From NCBI RefSeq assembly GCF_047272945.1, contig NZ_JBKOPS010000005.1, positions 62,001-126,000 of the forward strand: a stretch of 64,000 nucleotides of DNA, given 5' to 3'. The notes beneath the pieces are model-generated. The model was not told the origin of the DNA. It was given only the letters and a program-made list of their open reading frames with translations, and ran no database searches. Made by a program: the position numbers and the translations under genes. Each line of letters starts with the position of its first letter. The stretch's first letter is position 1. Positions 7,896 to 13,008 of the stretch are shown here, one piece after another. Origin of the DNA: Rubrolithibacter danxiaensis (GTDB lineage: Bacteria > Bacteroidota > Bacteroidia > Sphingobacteriales > Sphingobacteriaceae).

Positions 7896-8498
7896 ATGCA
7901 AGACACAGATAAATTTCAAACCGAATACAAAAACTATTACAATTCAACAAAGAAGCGAAGGTTTACGATATTGAATTTGGAAGTTCGTCCGCTAACCTTT
8001 TGGGACTATTTTATTCTCGCTCTATTCACTACAGTAGTGGGAGCTCACTTTTTCATTACATACCGGAATCCCCAGTGGAGATTACCTGGACTAGCAAGCG
8101 TTTCTTTAGCTGCTTATGCCTTAACGACTGCAACTCCATTTGGGCTTCGGTTTAGGAATGTATATTTTTTCGCCGTTTGGCTGGTTTTGTGCTTAATATT
8201 CTTATTTGCTGGGACGAGCCTGGCATTCCTTCCATTAGCGAGCTTTGTTCTCTATCAAGCTATACGACTTCTATTTTGGCAAAAATACAACAAAGAGTTT
8301 ATCCCCTTTCAACTAGTACGGGCTCCTTTAACGTTTTCAAAAAAGGCATTTTTACTCAACTTTGATAGAGTGATAAGTAAGACTGAGGGGAGAGGCGGTT
8401 ATCAGGAGGATAAACGATATATGCGGTGGATGGTGCGCTTGGGCTTTTTGATATTTATAATTTGTCTTTATGGCATTGTTGGTGTTCGTTTCGACTAG
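7896..8498 (+). CDS. Small membrane protein of unknown function
   Basis: A 200-residue protein with about five hydrophobic segments: FWDYFILALFTTVVGAHFF, LPGLASVSLAAYALTTATPF, VYFFAVWLVLCLIFLFAGT, LAFLPLASFVLYQAIRLLF and a C-terminal WMVRLGFLIFIICLYGIVG. I chose the ATG at 7896; a longer frame exists from GTG 7815, but it would run through conserved site D (7854-7864), so the shorter form is preferred. No domain is recognised. It is a lone gene between sites D and E, as expected of a cassette. Confidence 0.7.
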   Translation: MQDTDKFQTEYKNYYNSTKKRRFTILNLEVRPLTFWDYFILALFTTVVGAHFFITYRNPQWRLPGLASVSLAAYALTTATPFGLRFRNVYFFAVWLVLCLIFLFAGTSLAFLPLASFVLYQAIRLLFWQKYNKEFIPFQLVRAPLTFSKKAFLLNFDRVISKTEGRGGYQEDKRYMRWMVRLGFLIFIICLYGIVGVRFD

Positions 8499-8540
8499 AA
8501 GAGCCTAAAGCCACTTATATAAAGAAAGAAGAACAACACC

Positions 8541-8681
8541 TAACAAGAGCTTTGCTCAATAGCGGCTGCAGTGCTGTTTGAAAGCTTGGTGCTTTTCAGT
8601 TATTTTTAGTGCAAGGCAAAGCGGAAGTGATTTTAAAACCGCTACTAAGCAAAGCCATTAACCGTTATCTTTAATCTTAAA
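8541..8681. repeat. Palindromic intergenic site E (best-preserved)
   Basis: Begins CACCTAACAAG. Arms 8548-8566 (AGCTTTGCTCAATAGCGGC) and 8638-8656 pair at 15 of 19 positions around a 71-nt spacer holding GTGCTT (8589-8594) and TATTTTTAGTG (8601-8611). The right arm is followed by TTAACCGTTAT (8658-8668) and the 18-mer shared with site C (8664-8681). The REP copy at 8692 follows directly. The 5' ACCTAAC fits the attC core consensus RYYYAAC, but the 3' end does not fit GTTRRRY. Confidence 0.6.
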
Positions 8682-8754
8682 CCCCTTTCTGTCTGTAGAG
8701 TTAAGCGTTAGCCTCTCTACAGATTCACGGATAAACAAGAGTCTCGGACTCTCA
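8680..8754. repeat. REP element (copy 3, duplicate of RAYT left flank)
   Basis: Near-identical to 7023-7093: CTGTAGAG...CTCTACAG (8693-8717) and GAGTCTCGGACTC. The identity continues without break into the RAYT upstream region and the first codons of its coding sequence, up to about 8851. Confidence 0.8.
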
Positions 8755-8785
8755 TACCTATTTCTCAAAAACGTATATTAGCCTG

Positions 8786-8851
8786 ATGTCTGAACAGGGC
8801 TATGCTATAAAGATCAATACGCAGTTCATTTTATTACGTTTGCCGTTGTGC
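8786..8851 (+). pseudogene. RAYT remnant (5' end only, frameshifted)
   Basis: Starts with the same ATGTCTGAACAGGGCTATGC as the intact RAYT at 7127 and matches it for about 66 bases, except for a one-base deletion in the A-run after CTAT (AAAAGATC in the intact gene, AAAGATC here) and a T/A change near the end. Similarity stops at about 8851. The rest of the RAYT is absent; in its place stands the MntA/HepT operon, followed by the tail of a right-hand REP at 9598. A second RAYT unit therefore once existed here. Confidence 0.8.
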
Positions 8852-8943
8852 CATCCTCGAAGGCTGTTATGTGTATGCTCCAGCCAAACTAACATTTTAC
8901 CATACCGGCTGTTTTTTGTAAATTTGACTAAGGCGTTATAATA

Positions 8944-9246
8944 ATGAATTTAATAGAAAAGCATACTTCTCTAATATCTAAGCTTTGTCAAAGCCATAAA
9001 GTTAAAAGATTGTATGCCTTTGGCTCTGTGCTTACAGAAAAGTTTAACAAAGAAAGCGACATAGACCTAATTGTTGACTTTGAACCGTTGAACGTTCTGG
9101 ATTATGCGGATAACTATTTTAACTTCAAATTTGCTTTACAAGATATTTTGAAACATCCTGTGGACCTGCTGGAGGAGAAAGCAATTAAAAATCCTTTTTT
9201 TAGAAATTCTGTAAATCAACAACGACTACTGATTTATGGAGAATAA
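8944..9246 (+). CDS. mntA: MntA-like nucleotidyltransferase antitoxin
   Basis: A 100-residue minimal nucleotidyltransferase with the exact GSX10DXD motif: Gly27-Ser28, Asp39 and Asp41 in FGSVLTEKFNKESDIDLIVD. MntA proteins of type VII toxin-antitoxin systems AMPylate the partner HepT on a tyrosine and so neutralise it. The hepT-like gene overlaps its 3' end by 11 bp, the usual arrangement. Start ATG at 8944; no Shine-Dalgarno. Together they sit inside the shell of a second RAYT unit. Symbol given by family, not by search. Confidence 0.88.
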   Translation: MNLIEKHTSLISKLCQSHKVKRLYAFGSVLTEKFNKESDIDLIVDFEPLNVLDYADNYFNFKFALQDILKHPVDLLEEKAIKNPFFRNSVNQQRLLIYGE

Positions 9247-9574
9247 TATCAAGGCCTGGCTTTATGATATTCTGAATGCTATAGATGAAATTGAAAGTTT
9301 CTTTATAGATATCCCTAAAGAATTTGAGTACTGCCAACGGGACCTGCGAACCAAACGTGCGATCGAAAGAAATATCGAAATTATAGGTGAGGCGATCAAC
9401 CGCATTCTAAAACAAGACCAAGCGGTTGAAATATCAAATTCACGGAAAATAGTAGATATCAGAAACAGAATAATCCATGGTTATGACTCTGTGTCCGACG
9501 AAGTAATCTGGGGAGTGGCGGTGCGACATCTGCCTTTATTACAAGAAGAAGTTGAAAAGTTGTTAGGAGAATAG
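9236..9574 (+). CDS. hepT: HepT-like toxin (DUF86, HEPN RNase family)
   Basis: A 112-residue all-helical HEPN protein with the RX4HXY motif intact at Arg76-Asn-Arg-Ile-Ile-His81-Gly-Tyr83 in DIRNRIIHGYD. Arg and His are the RNase active site and the Tyr is the residue that MntA modifies. The upstream segment RDLRTKRAIERNIEIIGEAINRI is the characteristic DUF86 helix. It overlaps mntA by 11 bp (9236-9246), implying translational coupling. All key residues are present, so the toxin is probably functional. REP sequence begins 23 bp after its stop. Confidence 0.9.
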   Translation: MENNIKAWLYDILNAIDEIESFFIDIPKEFEYCQRDLRTKRAIERNIEIIGEAINRILKQDQAVEISNSRKIVDIRNRIIHGYDSVSDEVIWGVAVRHLPLLQEEVEKLLGE

Positions 9575-9597
9575 AAAGCACTGCCCTTTCTGCATGT

Positions 9598-9626
9598 GCC
9601 CTGCGGAACTCTACGGATAGAAACGC
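9598..9626. repeat. REP element, 3' half only (copy 4)
   Basis: GCCCTGCGGAACTCTACGGATAGAAACG matches the 3' half of the RAYT right flank (7720-7747) with one change. The GAGTC hairpin and GTAGAG arm are missing, so one arm of each stem is lost. It closes the gutted RAYT unit around mntA-hepT. Confidence 0.75.
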
Positions 9627-9650
9627 TAAAACGACGAACAAAAAGAAAAA

Positions 9651-10172
9651 ATGCCAATTGATTGGGAAATATTCAGTCTTCATTTTAAGCGAATAGAAGT
9701 TCCTGCGAAAACGACTCTTTTAGAGGAAGGGAAAATTTCGCGAACGATGTTCTTTATTGAAAAAGGTTGTTTGCGCACATGGGTTAACAGTAATGGAAAA
9801 GATATTACAACTCAATTTTTTTTCGAGGGCGACAGTGTTTCTTCTATAGAAAGCTTCAGAACAAATAAACCCAGTTTATATAGTATTGAAAGTATAGAGC
9901 CGTCTATTTTACTGACGATTTCACAAAAAGAGTTTCAGGCTATTTTAAAAAGCTCCCCGACAGGGAAAAAAGAAATGGAAGAGCACCTGTTCAGGCGACT
10001 TTTTCAAAGTCAACAAATCTTCTTTTCCTATCTTAAAAATAGTCCGCAGCAACGCTATAAAGATTTAATTGAGCAACATCCCGAAATTATTCAGCGTGTT
10101 CCTCAGCACTATATTGCTTCCTATCTCGGTATCACATCGGTATCCTTAAGCCGGATACGGAACAGAAAGTAG
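9651..10172 (+). CDS. Crp/Fnr-family transcriptional regulator
   Basis: A 173-residue protein with the cNMP-binding-like beta-roll (KTTLLEEGKISRTMFFIEKGCLRTWVNSNGKDITTQFFFEGDSV) and a short C-terminal helix-turn-helix (YIASYLGITSVSLSRIRNRK). It is related to but distinct from the regulator at 5856. ATG start at 9651, no Shine-Dalgarno. It lies 79 bp upstream of a flavodoxin-fold oxidoreductase in the same direction, the likely target. This gives the accessory region two separate 'Crp-like regulator plus redox protein' units. Confidence 0.87.
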   Translation: MPIDWEIFSLHFKRIEVPAKTTLLEEGKISRTMFFIEKGCLRTWVNSNGKDITTQFFFEGDSVSSIESFRTNKPSLYSIESIEPSILLTISQKEFQAILKSSPTGKKEMEEHLFRRLFQSQQIFFSYLKNSPQQRYKDLIEQHPEIIQRVPQHYIASYLGITSVSLSRIRNRK

Positions 10173-10251
10173 ATTTCATTTCTTTACAATTGTTATCGTC
10201 ACGGGCTTTTCGCCTGCTCATCTTTGACCTGTAAATATCAACAGATAAAAA

Positions 10252-10842
10252 ATGAGAGTAGCGATAATATTTAGTCACCCTTATGAGAAAAGTTACTGCA
10301 ATGCCATTTTAGAAGCAGTAACAAAAGGGCTTGAAAACGGACAACACACCGTTGACCTGATGCATCTTGATAATGACGGATTTAATCCTGTAATGTCGAA
10401 AGCAGATTTGAAAGCGTTTGTTGATCACCAACCCGTTGATCCGCAGGTTATAGATTATAATAAGCGATTAGAAAAGGCCGACCATATAATAGTTATCTTC
10501 CCGATCTGGTGGGATTTGATGCCTGCCATGATAAAAGGCTTTGTCGACAGAGTGCTAAGTCCGGGGGTAGTTTATGACCATCACCCAAGGGGATTTGGAT
10601 TAGTGCCGCTTCTAAAAAATTTAAAAGGCGTAACTATGATCACAACGATGAATAAACCACAAATAATGTATTCGGTGCTTATCGGGAACTTAATAAAGAA
10701 AGCGATGCTGAAAAGCGTATTTAAAACCATGGGATACAAAAATCTTAAGTGGATCAGCTTTGCTTTTGTAAAGTCTGTAAGTCAGGAAAAGAGAGTAAAA
10801 TGGCTTGCTGATCTTGAAAAGAGGTTTGCAAAATTGGCCTGA
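10252..10842 (+). CDS. NAD(P)H-dependent oxidoreductase, flavodoxin-2 / quinone reductase family
   Basis: A 196-residue flavodoxin-like protein. It begins with the FMN/FAD-binding strand MRVAIIFSHPYEKSYCNAIL and contains the family block DHIIVIFPIWWDLMPAMIKGFVDRVLSPG and a later GVTMITTMNKP, as in NQO1/MdaB/KefF-type reductases. It would carry out two-electron reduction of quinones or other electrophiles in the cytoplasm. The upstream Crp-like gene is the probable regulator. Substrate specificity cannot be read from sequence. Confidence 0.85.
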   Translation: MRVAIIFSHPYEKSYCNAILEAVTKGLENGQHTVDLMHLDNDGFNPVMSKADLKAFVDHQPVDPQVIDYNKRLEKADHIIVIFPIWWDLMPAMIKGFVDRVLSPGVVYDHHPRGFGLVPLLKNLKGVTMITTMNKPQIMYSVLIGNLIKKAMLKSVFKTMGYKNLKWISFAFVKSVSQEKRVKWLADLEKRFAKLA

Positions 10843-10921
10843 GGCTTTCCTGACTGTCTCTCAAAATAGTATATTAGTAGACGATCTGATCATGAAAAGC
10901 GAAGACTAAACCATCCGGCAA

Positions 10922-11449
10922 ATGAAAAAGACATCCTTGCTGATTTTAGTTATTGCAGCATCATTCTGTTCAGGTTTCGCATTCAAGGCAATAATTTCAA
11001 AACAATCCGATAGGCATACAGCAATGAAAAAAGTAACAGGTATTGGCGGCATTTTTTTCAAATGCCAAAACCCCGACAAAATGAGGGAGTGGTATCAGAC
11101 ACATCTTGGTTTAAATACCAACGAATATGGGGCGGTTTTTGAATGGCACCAGGGCGCCGACAGCACAAAGAAAGGATTTACGAACTGGAGCCCTTTTAAG
11201 GAAACCAGCAAATACTTTGAGCCTTCGGCAAAAGATTTTATGATCAATTACCGGGTGGAGAATTTAGAAGCGCTGGTAGAAGAATTGAAGAAAAGCGGAG
11301 TAAGCGTATTAGACACTATTGAAACCTACGACTACGGTAAGTTTGTACATATTCTTGACGCGGAAGGAAACAAGGTAGAACTTTGGGAACCCAACGACAT
11401 TGAATATGAAAAATTAGGAGAACAGATGGGAAGCAAGACAACGAAATAA
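10922..11449 (+). CDS. VOC (glyoxalase/bleomycin-resistance fold) protein with N-terminal hydrophobic leader
   Basis: 175 residues. The VOC domain starts at about residue 36 (MKKVTGIGGIFFKCQNPDKMREWYQTHLGL) and ends with FVHILDAEGNKVELWEP, the usual metal-ligand region (Glu in VELWEP). The first 22 residues, MKKTSLLILVIAASFCSGFAFK, look like a signal peptide or anchor. An internal ATG at 11027 would give the plain cytosolic domain, so the start is uncertain. If the leader is real, the protein is exported, like the VOC protein at 56862. A second VOC gene follows three bases after the stop, so the pair is an operon. Confidence 0.82.
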   Translation: MKKTSLLILVIAASFCSGFAFKAIISKQSDRHTAMKKVTGIGGIFFKCQNPDKMREWYQTHLGLNTNEYGAVFEWHQGADSTKKGFTNWSPFKETSKYFEPSAKDFMINYRVENLEALVEELKKSGVSVLDTIETYDYGKFVHILDAEGNKVELWEPNDIEYEKLGEQMGSKTTK

Positions 11450-11452
11450 AGA

Positions 11453-11821
11453 ATGGAAGTCAATCAGAAAGTAAAACCTTTACGGACTTTTATCGGGGCA
11501 AAGGATTATGAGGTATCTAAATCCTTCTATCGCGATCTGGGTTTTCAAGAAATAGCGATTTCAGAAAGAATGTCTCTTTTTAAGATAGGGGAACAGTGCT
11601 TTTACCTGCAGGACTATTATGTAAAAGAGTGGGTTGATAATACCATGCTGCTGCTCGAAGTAGATGACGCGGATAGCTACTGGGATTTTTTGCAGCAGCT
11701 CGAACTGGATAAGAAATATGATAATGTTCGCTTGATTCCGGTACAACAGAATGATTGGGGAAAAGAGTGTTTGCTGATCGATCCCTCAGGAGTGTTGTGG
11801 CATTTTGCGGAATTTTTTTAA
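11453..11821 (+). CDS. VOC-family protein (glyoxalase-like)
   Basis: 122 residues with a single VOC domain: PLRTFIGAKDYEVSKSFYRDLGFQEIA at the start and LLIDPSGVLWHFAEF at the end, typical of small glyoxalase-superfamily proteins. No signal peptide. It starts three bases after the preceding VOC gene and is probably translated from the same mRNA. Possible roles are binding or modifying a small electrophile or antibiotic; the sequence does not decide. Confidence 0.85.
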   Translation: MEVNQKVKPLRTFIGAKDYEVSKSFYRDLGFQEIAISERMSLFKIGEQCFYLQDYYVKEWVDNTMLLLEVDDADSYWDFLQQLELDKKYDNVRLIPVQQNDWGKECLLIDPSGVLWHFAEFF

Positions 11822-11871
11822 TTTTTTGCTTTCGGGGGTGTGGAAACATCTTGTAAAAGGACGGTGTTTAA

Positions 11872-11935
11872 GCGAGTCGGGGACTCTTGTTTATTTGTTA
11901 ATCCGTAGAGCCCTGCGGAACTCTACGGACAGAAA
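11872..11935. repeat. REP element (copy 5)
   Basis: GAGTC (11874-11878)/GACTC (11882-11886), then CCGTAGAG (11903-11910)/CTCTACGG (11921-11928) and ACAGAAAAG. Same orientation as copies 2, 4 and 6. It lies upstream of the HicB-like gene. No full-length RAYT is adjacent, so this copy was probably mobilised in trans. Confidence 0.8.
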
Positions 11936-12006
11936 AGGAAGTTATTTGGAATCAATTAGACAGTTACTATTACATTAAAACATACCATAGGAGCAATTTA
12001 ACCACC

Positions 12007-12402
12007 ATGAAAAAGATCGTATTCGTAGTAGAAAAAACTGAAACAGGATTTTCTGCCTATGCTGAAGACTTTGAAAAAAATCCTGTAGGAACCACAGGCA
12101 CTTCAATGGCAGAACTGAAAGAGCAAATACTTAATGCCATAAATTTATATAAAGAACACAATGGAGAAAATCCGGTAACAGAAGAAGACATTCCTATTCG
12201 TTTAGACGTAGCACAGTTTTTTGAATATTATAAAGAAATTAATGCTACCGCATTAGGTAAACGGGTTGGAATGAATAAAGCCTTATTATCCCAATATGTT
12301 AATGGGCATAAAAAACCAGGTCCGAAACAAGTACATAAAATTATTGAAGGGATTAAGAGTCTGGCCAAAGAATTAGAGAGCTTAGAATTAGAAGAAGCTT
12401 AA
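12007..12402 (+). CDS. Orphan HicB-like antitoxin with C-terminal helix-turn-helix
   Basis: 131 residues. The N-terminal ~55 residues (MKKIVFVVEKTETGFSAYAEDFEKNPVGTTGTSMAELKEQILNAI) match the HicB partial-RNase-H-like fold that binds HicA. The C-terminal half (NATALGKRVGMNKALLSQYVNGHKKPGPKQVHKIIEGI) is a Cro/CI-type helix-turn-helix. No hicA-sized gene with a GSHxxY motif is found in the 185 bp upstream or 606 bp downstream. The gene lies between two direct REP copies (11872 and 12548). It may act as a stand-alone repressor or as an orphan antitoxin to a toxin elsewhere. Confidence 0.82.
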   Translation: MKKIVFVVEKTETGFSAYAEDFEKNPVGTTGTSMAELKEQILNAINLYKEHNGENPVTEEDIPIRLDVAQFFEYYKEINATALGKRVGMNKALLSQYVNGHKKPGPKQVHKIIEGIKSLAKELESLELEEA

Positions 12403-12469
12403 AATATATTAAAACAAATAAACTTTTGCTCTTCGGGATGTTCAGAAAGGCACTCCGAAATTTAAATAA

Positions 12470-12485
12470 ATGCAAAATTTTGCAT
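12470..12485. promoter_or_regulatory. Perfect 16-bp palindrome downstream of the HicB-like gene
   Basis: ATGCAAAATTTTGCAT is a perfect palindrome 67 bp after the HicB-like stop. It could be an operator for the HTH protein or a chance AT-rich palindrome. There is no gene immediately downstream on the plus strand. Confidence 0.3.
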
Positions 12486-12547
12486 CTGCTTCAACCATGA
12501 CACAAGATAGGCTGATGTAACATCCAGTAAAACGAACGTTCTTTAAG

Positions 12548-12612
12548 GTGAGTCGGAGACTCTTGTTTATTTGTTAATACGTAGAGCCCTGCGGGAACTC
12601 TACGGACAGAAA
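12548..12612. repeat. REP element (copy 6)
   Basis: GAGTC/GACTC hairpin (12550-12562), then CGTAGAGCCCTGCGGGAACTCTACGG with an extra G in the loop and a T-to-A-type change before CGTAG. Direct orientation relative to copy 5. The 21-bp tandem repeat starts 8 bp later. Confidence 0.78.
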
Positions 12613-12620
12613 AAATAGAA

Positions 12621-12892
12621 ATAGAGGGTATTTCCATTCTTACAATCGTCATTTCTTTCTGACAATTGGTGTTTCCATGCCGACAATCGTTATTTCCAAC
12701 CTGACATTTGTTATTTCTTTCCTTACAATTGTTGTTTCCATGCAGACAATCGTCATTTCTTTCCTGACAATTGGTATTTCCATGCCGACAATTGGTATTT
12801 CCGTGCCGACAATCGTCATTTCTTTCCTGGTAATTGCCATTTCTGTCAAGACAATCTACATTTCTGGTCGGATAGTTGTTGTTTCTGTAATG
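12621..12892. repeat. Tandem array of thirteen 21-bp units
   Basis: About 13 consecutive units of consensus ACAATYGTYATTTCYWTSCYG; only one unit (12642-12661) is 20 bp. Two unit types alternate irregularly: 'TTTCCATGCCG' and 'TTTCTTTCCTG'. Two units (12746-12766, 12809-12829) are identical, and units decay after 12830. Both strands are open across the array, giving heptad peptide repeats (TIVISFL/TIGISMP one way, MEIPIVRKE-like the other), but there is no typical start region. The units are contiguous with no spacers, so this is not CRISPR. The rest of this gene-free stretch (12403-13008) holds only the 16-bp palindrome and REP copy 6. Confidence 0.85.
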
Positions 12893-13008
12893 AAAACGGA
12901 CTTTTCCTTAGCATAATGCATGGTTTTCATGATAGAAACGCAATTTTCTGTAAAGGCACCGGCTGTTTCTTCTGTTAAAAGACGTTTATTTAGTTAAAAA
13001 GGACGCAC

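Noticed and set aside
3126..8681. Canonical integron attC array
   Set aside because: Site E has an RYYYAAC-type 5' core (ACCTAAC) but no site has the matching GTTRRRY 3' core, and no intI-type gene is present. I report the sites as an integron-like or unknown class instead.
11822..12006. hicA toxin gene upstream of the HicB-like gene
   Set aside because: The gap holds only a REP element and AT-rich sequence; no frame of about 60 codons with a HicA pattern is seen.
12621..12892. CRISPR array
   Set aside because: Repeat units are contiguous with no spacers and vary among themselves; no cas genes are near.
12649..12916. Protein-coding genes in the 21-bp repeat (both strands)
   Set aside because: Openness follows from a 21-bp repeat without stops. 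There is no upstream start context, and the units include a 1-bp deletion that shifts the frame.
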